Assembly: GCA_024291935.2 (NCBI GenBank)
Contig: CM044315.1
Location: forward strand, 52,860,385-52,924,384
DNA from: Okapia johnstoni
Lineage: Eukaryota; Chordata; Mammalia; Artiodactyla; Giraffidae
DNA length: 64,000 nt
Reading direction: 5' to 3'
Each line of letters begins with the position of its first letter. Within the stretch, counting starts at the first letter, position 1. A program made the position numbers and the translations under genes. Below, in pieces: positions 22,329 to 33,110 of the stretch. The notes under the pieces were generated by a model. The model ran no database searches. It was given only the letters and a program-made list of their open reading frames with translations, and had not been told where the DNA came from.

Positions 22329-22738
22329 CAGTTAAGTCATTCAGTTGTGTCTGACTCTTTGCAACCCCATGGACTGCAGCATGCCAGGCTTCCTTGTCCA
22401 TTACAAACTCACAGAACTTGTTCAAGCTCATGTCCATAGAGTAGGTGATGCCATCTAACCATATCATCCTCTGTCATCCCCTCCTTCTCCTGCCTCCAAT
22501 CTTTCCCAGCATCAAGGTCGTTTCCAATGAGTCAGTTCTTTGCATCAGGTGGCCAAAGTATTGGAGCTTCAGAATCAGTCCTTCCAATGAATATTCAGGA
22601 CTTATTTCCTTTAGGATTGACTGGTTTGATCTCCTTGCAGTGCAAAGAACTCTCAAGAATCTTCTCCAACACCGTAGTTCAAAAGCTTCAATTCTTCGGC
22701 ACTCAGTTTTCTTTATAGTCCAACTCTCACATCCATAC
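22329..22738 (-). mobile_element. BovB LINE 3' end, antisense
   Basis: About 410 bases of the BovB 3' end in antisense (TTCAGTTGTGTCTGACTC at left), with an 11-bp TSD carrying one mismatch. A 179-codon plus-strand frame across it (22445-22984) is antisense to BovB and not a gene. Confidence 0.92.
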
Positions 22739-22749
22739 AGTAAACATAT

Positions 22750-23477
22750 TAGTAGTATTAATAGTAGTGATACTCATAGCAAAACTTTAGTAGTCCTAGT
22801 ACTCTTCTCAGAGTATCATAAGTTTTGTTTATGGAAAATAATCCATAACCAAGTGTTTATTCAATGGTTAAATAAGTTAACCATGATATCGTCAAGTATG
22901 CTGAAACTAAAAATCTATTTAATCATGGAAATTATGAAGCCAACTGTTTGTTATATTTGTCATCTTACTGATTTCTATAGTTAATTCTAGTGATTTCAAT
23001 GACAAAGATGATACTAAAAATACTTAACCATTTAATCAGAAATAATGTGATATGTGAAAAAGATACAAGTGAACCGAGTGGCTGATGAGTCGGCCTATAC
23101 CCTCCTTTCCCATCACTGCTCCATGGATTCTGCAAGATTGTCTTGTAGAAGACATTCAATAAATATTCACTGGTGATGGAAACAGGGAGTACTGTTAATT
23201 AGCGTTAGCATACTCCATTAGTTGTATGGATATCCCTCTCATAGAATTAACCCCAAATTTCTCAAAGTGTATTTTTATAAAGGAGAGCACATGTTATGAA
23301 ACCTAGTAAAGCATCTAGGATACAAAAGTGCCAAATAATTGTTCAGTGAATCTTGAGGACACATCATCTAAATAAAACTCAAAGTCATGTAGTTCTAAGG
23401 TTTCTACAAACAGACATGTTAAAGCTAAAACTGGTCTAAGAAAACTTGCAGGAGAGATTGAAATAGCATATTCCTTT
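22750..23477. other. Unique noncoding DNA
   Basis: No gene recognised. ACATTCAATAAATATTCACTGG near 23152 resembles the terminal bases of an L2 or MIR element, but the upstream sequence does not continue the match. Confidence 0.45.
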
Positions 23478-23526
23478 GGTTAGACTTTGGGCTTTGGTTA
23501 GACTTTGGGTTTTGTTAGACTTTGGG
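23478..23526 (+). repeat. 18-bp minisatellite, 2.7 copies
   Basis: GGTTAGACTTTGGGCTTT repeats at 23478 and 23496, with a partial third copy from 23514. It directly abuts the Bov-tA head. Confidence 0.85.
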
Positions 23527-23721
23527 CTTCCCTGGTGGTTAGATGGTAAAGAATCTGCCTACAGTGAGGGAGGCCTGGGTTTGATCCCTGGGTCAGGAAG
23601 ATCTCCTGGAGAAGGGAATGTCTACCCGCTCCACTTTTCTTGCCTGGAAAACTCCATGGACAGAGGAGCCTGACAGGCTACAGTTCATGGGGTCACAAAG
23701 AGCGACCTTTACTTTCACTTT
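23524..23721 (+). mobile_element. Bov-tA SINE, tail deleted
   Basis: tRNA-Glu-like head (GGGCTTCCCTGGTGGTTAGA) and a Bov-A body. The usual GTCGGACACGACTGAGCG-type end is reduced to GAGCGACC before the TTTACTTTCACTT tail. Confidence 0.87.
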
Positions 23722-23790
23722 GGATAGACCATTTTTCCTGCAGTTTATTAGGCAGCAAGATTTATCTCAGTCCGCTTTCCCTCTTCAAGC

Positions 23791-23793
23791 TAC

Positions 23794-23841
<48 letters not shown>
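23791..23841. repeat. (TACA)n(CA)n microsatellite
   Basis: Four TACA-type units run into about 18 CA units. Likely polymorphic. Confidence 0.95.
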
Positions 23842-23842
<1 letters not shown>

Positions 23843-24874
23843 GCAAACAGAAATAGAGAAGATGCTCTCGCTATTGATTTCTGAACTATAGGAAAACACC
23901 TCAAGCACTGCCTAGGATAAAACGGCTGTTGTGAAAATGAATCTTTTAATAATTAAATTTGATAGAATTTAAAAATAGATAAATGCATTCCGTTTATTTT
24001 GCAATATACTTATATGCAGTTAATTTTTAAAGAGACAATCAAGTAAGTATTCTCTATTCTATTGAATTCTTCTAATATAAAATACCATTAATTTCTGCAT
24101 ATCCATTTTCCATATAATTTTCTAAACTTAATTATTAATTAACATAATTTAAAATCAATACAATTTTTAAGGTAAAATATATTGATATTCAAAGTAGAGG
24201 AGGAAAATTATCACATCCTATTTAGGTTACCCTTTATTATGGAATTTGATTTGTGTTCACAGTTTTATAACATGGGTTAGGGAGTAGGTTTTATAAGAGG
24301 AATTTACATTTCAGCAGTAGAAGTCATGAGTCTCCTAATCTTCTCATCATCCCACAGAGAGAAGGATAATGGGCCAGGCAGTATTGGATATAATGACACT
24401 TCCCCATGTAGGTTTTTTATTTTTCATTTTAATAGGATAGACTGAGATAAAGGCTATTAGTAGGAGATTAGCAATTTTGTGTACCAGGTAGTAGAGGTTA
24501 AAACACTAGGCATTTACAGACGCTATCTTGTAAAACTAAGTGCCTAGCACCTGGAGATTTTTGAAGCCAGTGTTAAGTGAATTCCTTTTAGATGGGCCAA
24601 GCAGGGGTTGGAAAGCTCTCACTATCAAAGAATGAAAATCATGATGATTTTGTGATGTTTAACTTTTCTTTTAGTTCAATGACTTGTAAACCTTTATGCT
24701 AAATGTTTCTGTTATTTCATTTAATCCCAGCAAGTCCTGTCTTAAACTATCTATAATGATTTCTAAGATTGATACATCAGAGTTTGCTCTTTTTGTTGAA
24801 TGAATTATGATAATTTGTGTTTCCCAAATAATCATCTATTTTGTTGAAACTGTTATGTTAGTTCACCATATAAT
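23842..24874. other. Unique noncoding DNA
   Basis: A+T-rich, no gene or repeat recognised. Confidence 0.5.
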
Positions 24875-25330
24875 TAGTGCATTCATTAGAGTATTTCAAT
24901 ACTGGGGAAACAACATTGAGTAAAACAATAAATAATGGCTCTCATTTTCTTACATTTTGGGGGGAAGGTAATAAAAACAAATATATAACATACTATGCAA
25001 TAAGAATTATGGAGAAAAATCGTGCTATTTAAAGAAAACAGATAGTAACAGGCATATAAGAGACTTATTTTATATAAAGCAGCTGAAGGAAGCCTGTCTG
25101 ATAAGATAAAATAATGAACAGACACCAGAACAAAGAGGGCAAGTTAATCTGGTTGACATTCAGGAGCAAAGCAATCCATACAGAGTAAACAAAATGCAAA
25201 GGCCTTGAGGCTGAAGCATGACTGACTTGTTTATCGAACAGCCTGGAAACCTATACACCTGTAGTGGACTGAGAGAGAAGGAGAGAGAGTGACTGGGGCA
25301 GGTCAGAAGGTTCATGTTAAAGCAGAGAGC
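24875..25330 (-). repeat. L2 LINE relic, 3' part
   Basis: Antisense L2: CATTCATTAGAGTATTTC, then GGGGAAACAACATTGAGTAA, and further on AAATGCAAAGGCCTTGAGG followed by CTGGGGCAGGTCAGAAGG. The order matches the L2 3' region. Confidence 0.7.
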
Positions 25331-25679
25331 TGTGTTAAACTTAGAATTTTACACCCACTTTGAAATGTACATACTACTGACAACCTCACTAACTTTCATT
25401 ACACCGCTATTTTTTTCTTATTTTATTTGTCTTTATAGTTTCCTTGATTTGATTTGTAAGGCTTTGTTCATTTCATATACTTATATGACCTGGGATTAGT
25501 ATCTTGGTTTTATTTTTATGACTATATTTAACAATATCCTCTATTTAAGATTTTCAATTTTTCTTTCTTCGGTCAATTGGGTTTTGGTTTTACTTTTGGG
25601 AAGGTACAAGATAAGTTAATAACTTTGCTTTCCCTTTTTTAATAATAAACTATTTGATGTTCTGAAAAAGTACTGACTC
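25331..25679. other. Unique noncoding DNA
   Basis: T-rich stretch with no gene or repeat recognised. Confidence 0.45.
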
Positions 25680-25810
25680 CCAATGTATAGATGTAAGAAC
25701 TAAGATTTTCAGAATCTAGTAAATTTGCCTCAGAACATACAATCAGTGGAAGAGCAATGAACCAACCACATTCTCTCTGATTTTCAAATCTGTTCTCTAA
25801 TCCACTTGGT
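25680..25810 (-). repeat. MIR SINE relic
   Basis: Antisense MIR pattern: GATGTAAGAACTAAGATTTT, then TTGCCTCAGAACATACAATC and AGTGGAAGAGCAATGAACC. Confidence 0.5.
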
Positions 25811-26020
25811 AAGGGAAAGTGTACTATAAAATTTTATTTTTTAAATTGACTTTCTTTCTCTATAAATTAGGTCAAATTAGGTGTTCCTTTTCTTCTGCAT
25901 TGTTCTACAGGCTTAGAAAAATAAACACTAAATGGAGTCTGGGTCTTTTTTTTTTTAATCAATGTTGTCACAAAATAGAAGCCAAATTGTTGAATACTTA
26001 AGAATTGTTTCCAAAACAAA

Positions 26021-26352
26021 GTGAAGTGAAGTGAAAATCACTCAGTTGTGTCTGACTCTGCGACCTCATGGACTATACAGTCCATGGAATTCTCCAGGCC
26101 ATGGATTGGAGACTTTTCCTTTCCTTTGGACCTTTCCTTTCTCCAGGGGGTCTTCCCAACCCAGGGATGGAACCTAGGTCTCCCGCATTGCAGGTGGATT
26201 CTTTACCAGCTGAGCCACCAGGGAAGCCCAAGAATACTGGAGTGGGTAACCTATCCCTTCTCCAGCAGATCTTCCTGACTTAGGAATCAAACTGGGGTCT
26301 CTCTCCTACATTGCAGATGAATTCTTTACCAACTGAGATACCAGGGAATCCC
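26021..26352 (-). mobile_element. Bov-tA SINE with two tRNA-like heads, antisense
   Basis: Complete reference copy for the split SINE at 10319/13735. Tail GTGAAGTGAAGTGAAAATCA, body, then two heads joined at CCAGGGAAGCCCAAGAATAC. No TSD resolved. Confidence 0.88.
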
Positions 26353-28240
26353 AAGGACTATATAATAATTAGGATATTGATTGTGGTATAAAAACAAAAA
26401 AAAATTAACAATAACCTAAAGGAAACAGTATTTTATGTCTCTCTAAGGTTATCATCTGGTCAAAAGCAATCCAACCTAAGTATGGTGGACTCATGCTGTC
26501 AGGATTAAAGTTTCTTCTATCTGATGACACCATTTTCTGTCACTCAGGGATTCTACTCCATCTCCAGCAAGAATCTGCATTGAAACCATCAGGCAGAGTG
26601 ACTGGGAAAGGGGGAGGGTATGCTTATGACGTTCCTTTAAGGCCATGGCATGGAAGTTGCATATATCATATGTACATCATAGAAATAATTTAGTTAATGG
26701 CTTATCTAGCAAAAGAAGGTTGGAAAATTTATGTGTATCTGGATACTCAGGAATTTAACAAAGATCTTTTACAACATAAAGGAAAACTAGATAATGGTTG
26801 ATAGCCAAAGGAATACATTCTTTTTTTGAGGGGATACATAATCCATAGTTGAGTCTATTACCAGAATTGTCCTAATATTCTTCTACTTGATTAGCTGAAT
26901 GAAGAATACACAGAGAAAATAACTAAAGAAAAAAGTCAGAGAGGTGAATTTTTATTCAAAATCATTTAATATCTTTGTTAGGGTGGAAAACATTAACAAC
27001 TGTGCTGTGAACATTTAAAAGATTGAGGCATTAAATTTCCACTCTGGAATTTTCTGTGGTTTAATATTGCAGTGTGTTGGTTCTTTATTAAACAAAATAT
27101 ATAGGCATTTTGCCTACTTAATCAGCTTCTTTGTGTATAAATGTAAATTTTTTACTTACAATATACTACTGTTTTACCAATATTTTAAGTATTACTACAG
27201 TGTCTTGAAAATACATAACTCATTATTAATAACAAAAATAATCCAAGAATTTAAAGATAGTTTGGCCTTTCCTACTAGTATACTCTTGTGCTTTTACATG
27301 TAAGCAATGTTAAATTTGAAGAGGGTGAGAGTGGTATGGAATAAAAGCTAAGATTGTTCATGTAATGTTTAACAAGAAATAGTGCTTACTTAATAATACT
27401 GCATCATTCTCAGGTTCCATATTTGCATCCTGACTTTCAAAATATCTGTAGAATAGTTTCCTGCCTAAATGTGCATATGTGTTTTCAAATATACACACAC
27501 ATTCATATACATACATAGTATATTAGTATTGGCATTAGTAATAGAGCTCCATCTAGTGTTTACAGATACTGTAAAGCACAGGTAGATTTGTTTTGATACT
27601 TATTTAATAATAATAAAGCATTTAAAAAGTCAATTTAGTTAGTTATTTATATTTACTTCACCACCAGACTCTATCAAGGCAGAAAAGTAGGCTATTTTAA
27701 AAGAGTACCTTAAGTGATGATAAAATCTTAATATTCCAATTATAACAGAGTAGATTTATAAATGCTTATGTAATTATAGCTAAAGTATTTAATTAATGCA
27801 TAATTAAGGTCATATACCCATTCTTTACTCTCAGAAGGAGAAAAATTATTTATTAGTTGTATTTTAAAAACCTCTAGATTTTTGCTGTAATTCTCATCTT
27901 CTCAGTTTCCACTGAAGTTAATTAGGATGACATTCAAAATGCTAAACACAAAATACCTGTAGTGCTATGAAATGTTCAATAGCCTGTCTAAACTAGGTCA
28001 CCCTAACAAAATACAAAATTAGTTTTAGTAACCCTTTCAGTTTTGAGAGACCTTATTGTTTTGGCAAATAAAATTTGGCAGATGTAGATGAGTCCTATTG
28101 CCAGAAACCACAATAATTGTGAAACATGAAATGTTGCAAATTCTAATGTATAGAATATGCTCAATGGTTAATATTTCTTTAAAAATACAATTTATTTATT
28201 TATTTTTTTGCTAATTTCTATGTGTAATTCCATTAACTTA
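26353..28240. other. Unique noncoding DNA
   Basis: No gene or clear repeat. A short CACACA-containing run occurs near 27490. Open frames (26493-26693, 27067-27303) show no family. Confidence 0.5.
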
Positions 28241-28310
28241 GTCCTTGATTCATTTATTCAACAATAATCATTGACTTCCTATAACACACCAAATATTCTA
28301 TTTGGGTACA
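28241..28310 (-). repeat. L2 LINE fragment
   Basis: A short antisense L2 end: GATTCATTTATTCAACAATA followed by a TTGACTTCC... CACACCAAATATTC pattern. Confidence 0.5.
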
Positions 28311-28429
28311 TTGGGAAAGATTGCTAATCATTCCCCTATATCCATTACCCTGTCCTTTGTTTTATCAATAAAATCCATCCTACATATCAAGTTTTTATTT
28401 TTTTTGGTGCTTAACCATCTGAATAATAT

Positions 28430-28800
28430 TTCCTATCCTATCTTGTAGCTGAGTACAGCTCTGTGACTGAATTTAAACCAGTAGATGCGAGCATAAATTA
28501 TTGTGTGTGTTTATTGTGTGTAACTTCCAGGTCATCTCTAAAAAACCTTCTTTCCCGGTACTGCCTCTATTTCCTTTCTTCAGAAAGTAAAGAAGTCAGG
28601 AGACAAATTCAGCCATAGCCATGGAGCAGGCATAAAAAAATCAATGAAAAAATCCCAAGACTTTTAATGACTTCACAGAGCAGAGCCCCCTGGCCAGCTG
28701 GACTGTATCAGGAGATACAAGAGAAGTAAATCTCTGTATTACTCATGCAATTGTACCTTTGCATCTCATGTCTTCCTATTAGAATGGGTTTGTTTGCAGA
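28430..28800 (+). repeat. Possible MaLR/ERVL-type LTR relic
   Basis: The run CTGTGACTGAATTTAAACCAG, then ACTTCCAGGTC, CCATGGAGCAGGC, CCCCTGGCCAGCTGG and AGAAGTAAATCTCTGTATTA follows the order seen in MLT1-type LTRs. Heavily diverged; family uncertain. Confidence 0.35.
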
Positions 28801-30769
28801 ATAATTATAAAGTACACAAGATTAATAAAATATAGTTCCTGATGTAAAAAGTTCTTTCTTTTAATGAATGAGCCAGAAAAATGGACAACTGTGTACAATA
28901 CAGAATGATCTTAATGATGGATGTCTTGTGGAAATGATGCAATCACACAGAAAATTCTGCCATGAGGGATTAGAGAAAGCTTCAGATGGGTAGGAGTATT
29001 CAAGGTTTATTTTGAAATAGTACTTTAAGACTATCACATGAAAAAGTTTTCTACTAATCTCTCCTAGTTTTACATTTTCTACCTCATAATAATGCATTTC
29101 CATTTAATGTAAACCAAGATAATCCTGGGTCTTAGGTTTTATGGGTAAGTTAGCCTCCTCCAAATTGGAAAACTGAGTCTGTTGCCAGAGGGAATTCAAT
29201 AATACATGGAATTAATGATTGCCAATCAGTGCGAAACAAATATATCAGAGAATAAGCTCAGTGATATAAGGTCGTCAAATCAATGAGTTCTCGCAGTTGG
29301 AAATTTAACTGACTATTAGGCCAACTTTTTTCAAAACCATCACACTATAGAAGATAATATGAGGCACAGCAAAGCTGTACATGAAGGCCAGACTGCAATC
29401 TGAGACACAGTAATTGGCAAATAGTGCAGACCTGCTGTCTATGCATTCTTGATAAATCTCTGCTTTTTTGTGGTATAACTTTACAATTTCTCAAAGGTCT
29501 ACCAGTTCTATAGGTCACAAAGTTTTTGAAGACGTGTCTCTATCTTCTTAGACAATTTCTGAAAATATAGAGAGACAGTTGGGTATGTATGGGAATATTT
29601 TGGTTAAGACTTGACATTCTAAAAGCACTCAGATATTTTGTTCTTGTTTAGAGACTGTTTAAATTTACAGATACAAGATTAATTTAAGAGAAAATACAAA
29701 TGGTCAACATTTACTCCTCATTCCATAGAGGGTTACTTCCAGTGCATTATTTATAAGTATATATATTATTCATAGCTGGGATAGATAGAAGTTCAGCACA
29801 CATGATTTTAAAAATGCTTTTGGGTTAGTGGAATTAGTCGCATGTTGCTGGAAATAATAGATATAGATAAAATCACTTGTTGAACAAGAATGAAGTCAAT
29901 TGTCTGTCCTGAATGGGATCTGTATTGAGAATCATTTCCTTTCATCTCAAGGAGTAAGATCATCACTTCTGGCTCAATTCAAACAGTCTTATCCATATGT
30001 TTATAACTTTCCAATTTTCCAATTTTAGACTAAAACAGATTGATTCAACATTTACAACAATAAAAACATGCATGTTGTTTTTGTAAGGCATATATGTAGA
30101 ATATAGTATTTATGGAATAATACTAAAAAAAAAAATTTGCCAAGATTTCCAAATGTATTTTTCATATGGAGTCAAGATACCAGTTTGAATATATAGTCCT
30201 TCCTACATCAGGTAATCATCATCACATTCTCATTGTTTTTTGTACACTACACCATAAACCCTTGAAACATTTTAATGTGTACTTGAGAGAAAAATCATCT
30301 TCCACAAAGTCAACTGTTCACATGGTAGCTTTCTGTGTAAAGATATAAGCAGGATTGGCCCATTTCTTTGCATGAATGTTGAAGGTCTCATGATAAACTG
30401 GCTTATCCATGGTTGTACAAGTCTAATTTATCTGCTAAAGATACAGAAAAACAGGACTGTGTCCTTAATTACCCGAACAGAGATGGACAAAATCACTATT
30501 AAAATTTTTTAAAGAATAATGAAATAAGAGGATTAAAATTAATGCACATACTTGGTAGACCCTTAAATAAAACTGATTGGAAGGCTAAAAGAGACATATG
30601 GGAATCCTACAGGACTTCTCAAAGGGATCCCAAAGCAGGAATATAATGGAATATACAACTAATCATTATGAAAATTAGCAACAGCTATATCCAAAACTGG
30701 GTGCTGAATATCACTTTGAATGCCCTACTGATGGTCTATGAATAATGACAATGATCTTTGCATTAGATT
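28801..30769. other. Unique noncoding DNA, possibly conserved in part
   Basis: No gene or repeat recognised. 29170-29600 keeps a few CpGs and non-repetitive, mixed-composition sequence and could be a weak conserved noncoding element; nothing in it decides this. The 60-codon frame at 30166-30348 has no family. Confidence 0.4.
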
Positions 30770-30862
30770 TCACTCTATACTAAGCACTTTTTCCTCATCT
30801 ATTCAGGTATCACAATAAACCTGTATGTACTATAATTCTCTCTGTTTTGTAAATGAGGAGAC
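30770..30862 (-). repeat. MIR SINE relic
   Basis: Antisense MIR: TACTAAGCACTTTTTCCTCA, then TAAACCTGTATGTACTATAA and TTTTGTAAATGAGGAGACTT. BovB inserted at its right edge. Confidence 0.6.
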
Positions 30863-30872
30863 TTACTCTCAG
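30863..30872. repeat. Left TSD of BovB
   Basis: TTACTCTCAG, repeated exactly at 32181-32190. Confidence 0.9.
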
Positions 30873-32180
30873 TTCAGTTCAGTTCAGTTCAGTCGCTCAG
30901 TCATGTCCGACTCTTTGCAACCCCATGAACCGCAGCACGCCAGGCCTCTCTGTCCAACATCAACTCCCGGAGTCTACCCAAACCCATGTCCATCGAGTCA
31001 GTGATGCCATTCAACCATCTCATCCTCTGTCATCCCCTTCTCCTCCTGCCCTCAATCCTACCCAGCATTAGGGTCTTTTCCAATGAGTCAACTCTTCGCA
31101 TGAGGTGGCCAAAGTATTGGAGTTTCAGCTTCAACATCAGTCTTTCCAATGAACACCCAGGATTGATCTCTTTTAGGATGGATTGATTGGATCTCCTTGC
31201 AGTCCAAGGGACTCTCAAGAGTCTTCTCCAACACCACAGTTCAAAAGCATCAATTCTGCCGCACTCAGTTTTCTTCACAGTACAACTCTCACATCCATAC
31301 ATGACCACTGGAAAAACCATAGCCTTGACTAGATGGACTTCTGTTGGCAAAGTAATGTCTCTGCTTTTAAATATGCTATCTAGGTTGGTCATAACCTTCC
31401 TTCCAAGGAGTAAGCGTCTTTTAATTTCATGGCTGCAATCACCATCTGCAGTGATTTTGGAGCCCCCCCAAATAAAGTCTGACACTGTTTCCACTGTTTT
31501 CCCATCTATTTCCCATGAAGTGATGGGACCAGATGCCATGATCTTAGTTTTCTGAACGTTGAGCTTTAAGCCAACGTTTTCACTCTCCTCTTTCACTTTC
31601 ATCAAGAGGCTCTTTAGTTCTTCACTTTCTGCCATAAGGGTGGTGTCATCCACATACCTGAGGTTATTGATATTTCTCCTGGCAATCTTGATTCAAACTT
31701 GTGTTTCTTCCAGCCCAGCGTTTCTCATGATGTACTCTGCATAGAAGTTAAATAAGCAGGGTGACAATATACAGCCTTGACGTACTCCTTTCCCTACTTG
31801 GAACCAGTCTGTTGTTCCAAGTCCAGTTCTAACTGTTGCTTCCTGACCTGCATACAGGTTTCTCAAGAGATAGGTCGGATGGTCTGGTATTCCCATCTCT
31901 TTTAGAATTTTCCAGTTTATTGTGATCCACACAGTCAAAGGCTTTGGCATAGTCAATAAAGCAGAAATAGATGTTTTTCTGGAACTCTCTTGCTTTTTCG
32001 ATGATCCAGCGGATATTGGCAATTTGATCTCTGGTTCCTCTGCCTTTTCTAAAACCAGCTTGAACATCTGGAAGTTCACGGTTCACGTATTGCTGAAGCC
32101 TGGCTTGGAGAATTTTGAGCATTACTTCACTAGTGTGTGAGATGAGTGCTATTGTGCGGTAGTTTGAGCATTCTTTGACA
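30873..32180 (-). mobile_element. BovB LINE, 5'-truncated 1.3 kb copy
   Basis: Antisense BovB holding the reverse-transcriptase region, the C-terminus and the (ACTGA)n end. A perfect 10-bp TSD fixes its limits. It is 5'-truncated inside the reverse transcriptase, as is usual for target-primed insertion. It is better preserved than the 10641-13734 copy, suggesting a younger insertion. Confidence 0.95.
31030..32122 (-). pseudogene. BovB ORF fragment (reverse transcriptase, C-terminal part)
   Basis: Minus-strand pieces of the BovB protein. 31829-32122 holds LQARLQQYVNRELPDVQAGF and the KAFDCVDHNKL motif. 31693-32079 continues in another frame to GVRQGCILSPCLFNFYAEYI. 31030-31653 is an uninterrupted 207-codon C-terminal stretch. 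The catalytic motif reads YVDD, against YADD in the larger copy. One or more frameshifts and the 5' truncation make it non-functional. Confidence 0.9.
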
Positions 32181-32222
32181 TTACTCTCAGCACTTCTAAT
32201 TTAATTGAACAGAGTTCCCTGG

Positions 32223-32784
32223 TGTATTTGTTTTCTACTGATGTATAACAAACTATTACAAACTTAGTGGCTTAAAAGAAACTTCTCAACTTCTGTAGGT
32301 CAGAAGCTAGCTGGCTATTGATTGATGCTTTCTTTCTCAAGCTATTGGCTGGTCTGAGAGCTTATCTGAAGTTTCTGGGGAGAATCCACTTCCAAGCTCA
32401 TTGACTTTGTTGACAGAATTCAGTTCCTCATGGTTGTAAAACTAAGTTGTTTGTTTCCTTGCTAACCTGTGGGCTTGGGGTTACATTAGAATCCTAGCAT
32501 TGCTACATTCATTGGCATTTTGCCTCCTCCATTTTCAAAACCATCCCTTCACGTTTCAAATCTCTTTGAATTTTTGCTACCAGTCAGAGAAAACACTCTG
32601 CTTTGAAAAGAGTAACTAAATGTGCTCAGGTTTACAATGATAATATATTTTTTTAAGATCAAATAAATTGAGGTTTTGATTGCTTCTGCAAAATATCTTC
32701 AACATAGTACTTAGATTAGTGTTTAATTGAATAACCTGGGGTAGGAATCTAGCAGGTGCTGTCTTTAGAAATCTGCCCACCACA
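32223..32784 (-). mobile_element. MLT2-like ERVL solo LTR
   Basis: Antisense ERVL LTR. It starts TGTATTTGTTTTCTACTGAT (complement of the LTR end), carries ACTTAGTGGCTTAAAAGAAAC and GAATCCACTTCCAAGCTCAT, and ends AAATCTGCCCACCACA, the complement of a TGTGGTGGGCAG-type start. Length of about 562 bases fits. Flanking CCTGG (32218-32222) and CTTGG (32785-32789) fit a 5-bp ERV target duplication with one change. No internal retroviral genes are adjacent, so this is a solo LTR. Confidence 0.7.
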
Positions 32785-32802
32785 CTTGGTTTGAGGGGAT
32801 TT

Positions 32803-33110
32803 AGAAGTCAGATCTCGAAGAAGGCAGTGGCACCCCACTCCAGTACTCTTGCCTGGAAAATCCCATGGATGGAGGAGCCTGGTAGGCTACAGTCCATGGG
32901 TTCGCCAAGAGTCGGACACGACTGAGCAACTTCACTTTCACTTTTCCCATTCATGTACTGGAGAAGGAAATGGCAACCCACTCCAGTATTCTTGCCTGGA
33001 GAATCCCAGGGATGGCAGAGCCTGGTGGGCTGCCATCTATGGGGTCACACAGAGTCGGACACAACTGAAGCGACTTAGCAGCAGCAGCAGCAGCAGCAGA
33101 AGTCAGATCT
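32803..33110 (+). mobile_element. BOV-A2 SINE with TSD
   Basis: The core element is 32816-33097: two Bov-A monomers and an (AGC)n tail. A perfect 13-bp TSD, AGAAGTCAGATCT, lies at 32803-32815 and 33098-33110. Confidence 0.95.

Noticed and set aside
22445..22984. A 179-codon plus-strand frame
   Set aside because: Its first half is antisense to a BovB 3' end and the rest is unique A+T-rich DNA. Similar antisense-BovB frames occur at 56834-57364 and 31187-31555.
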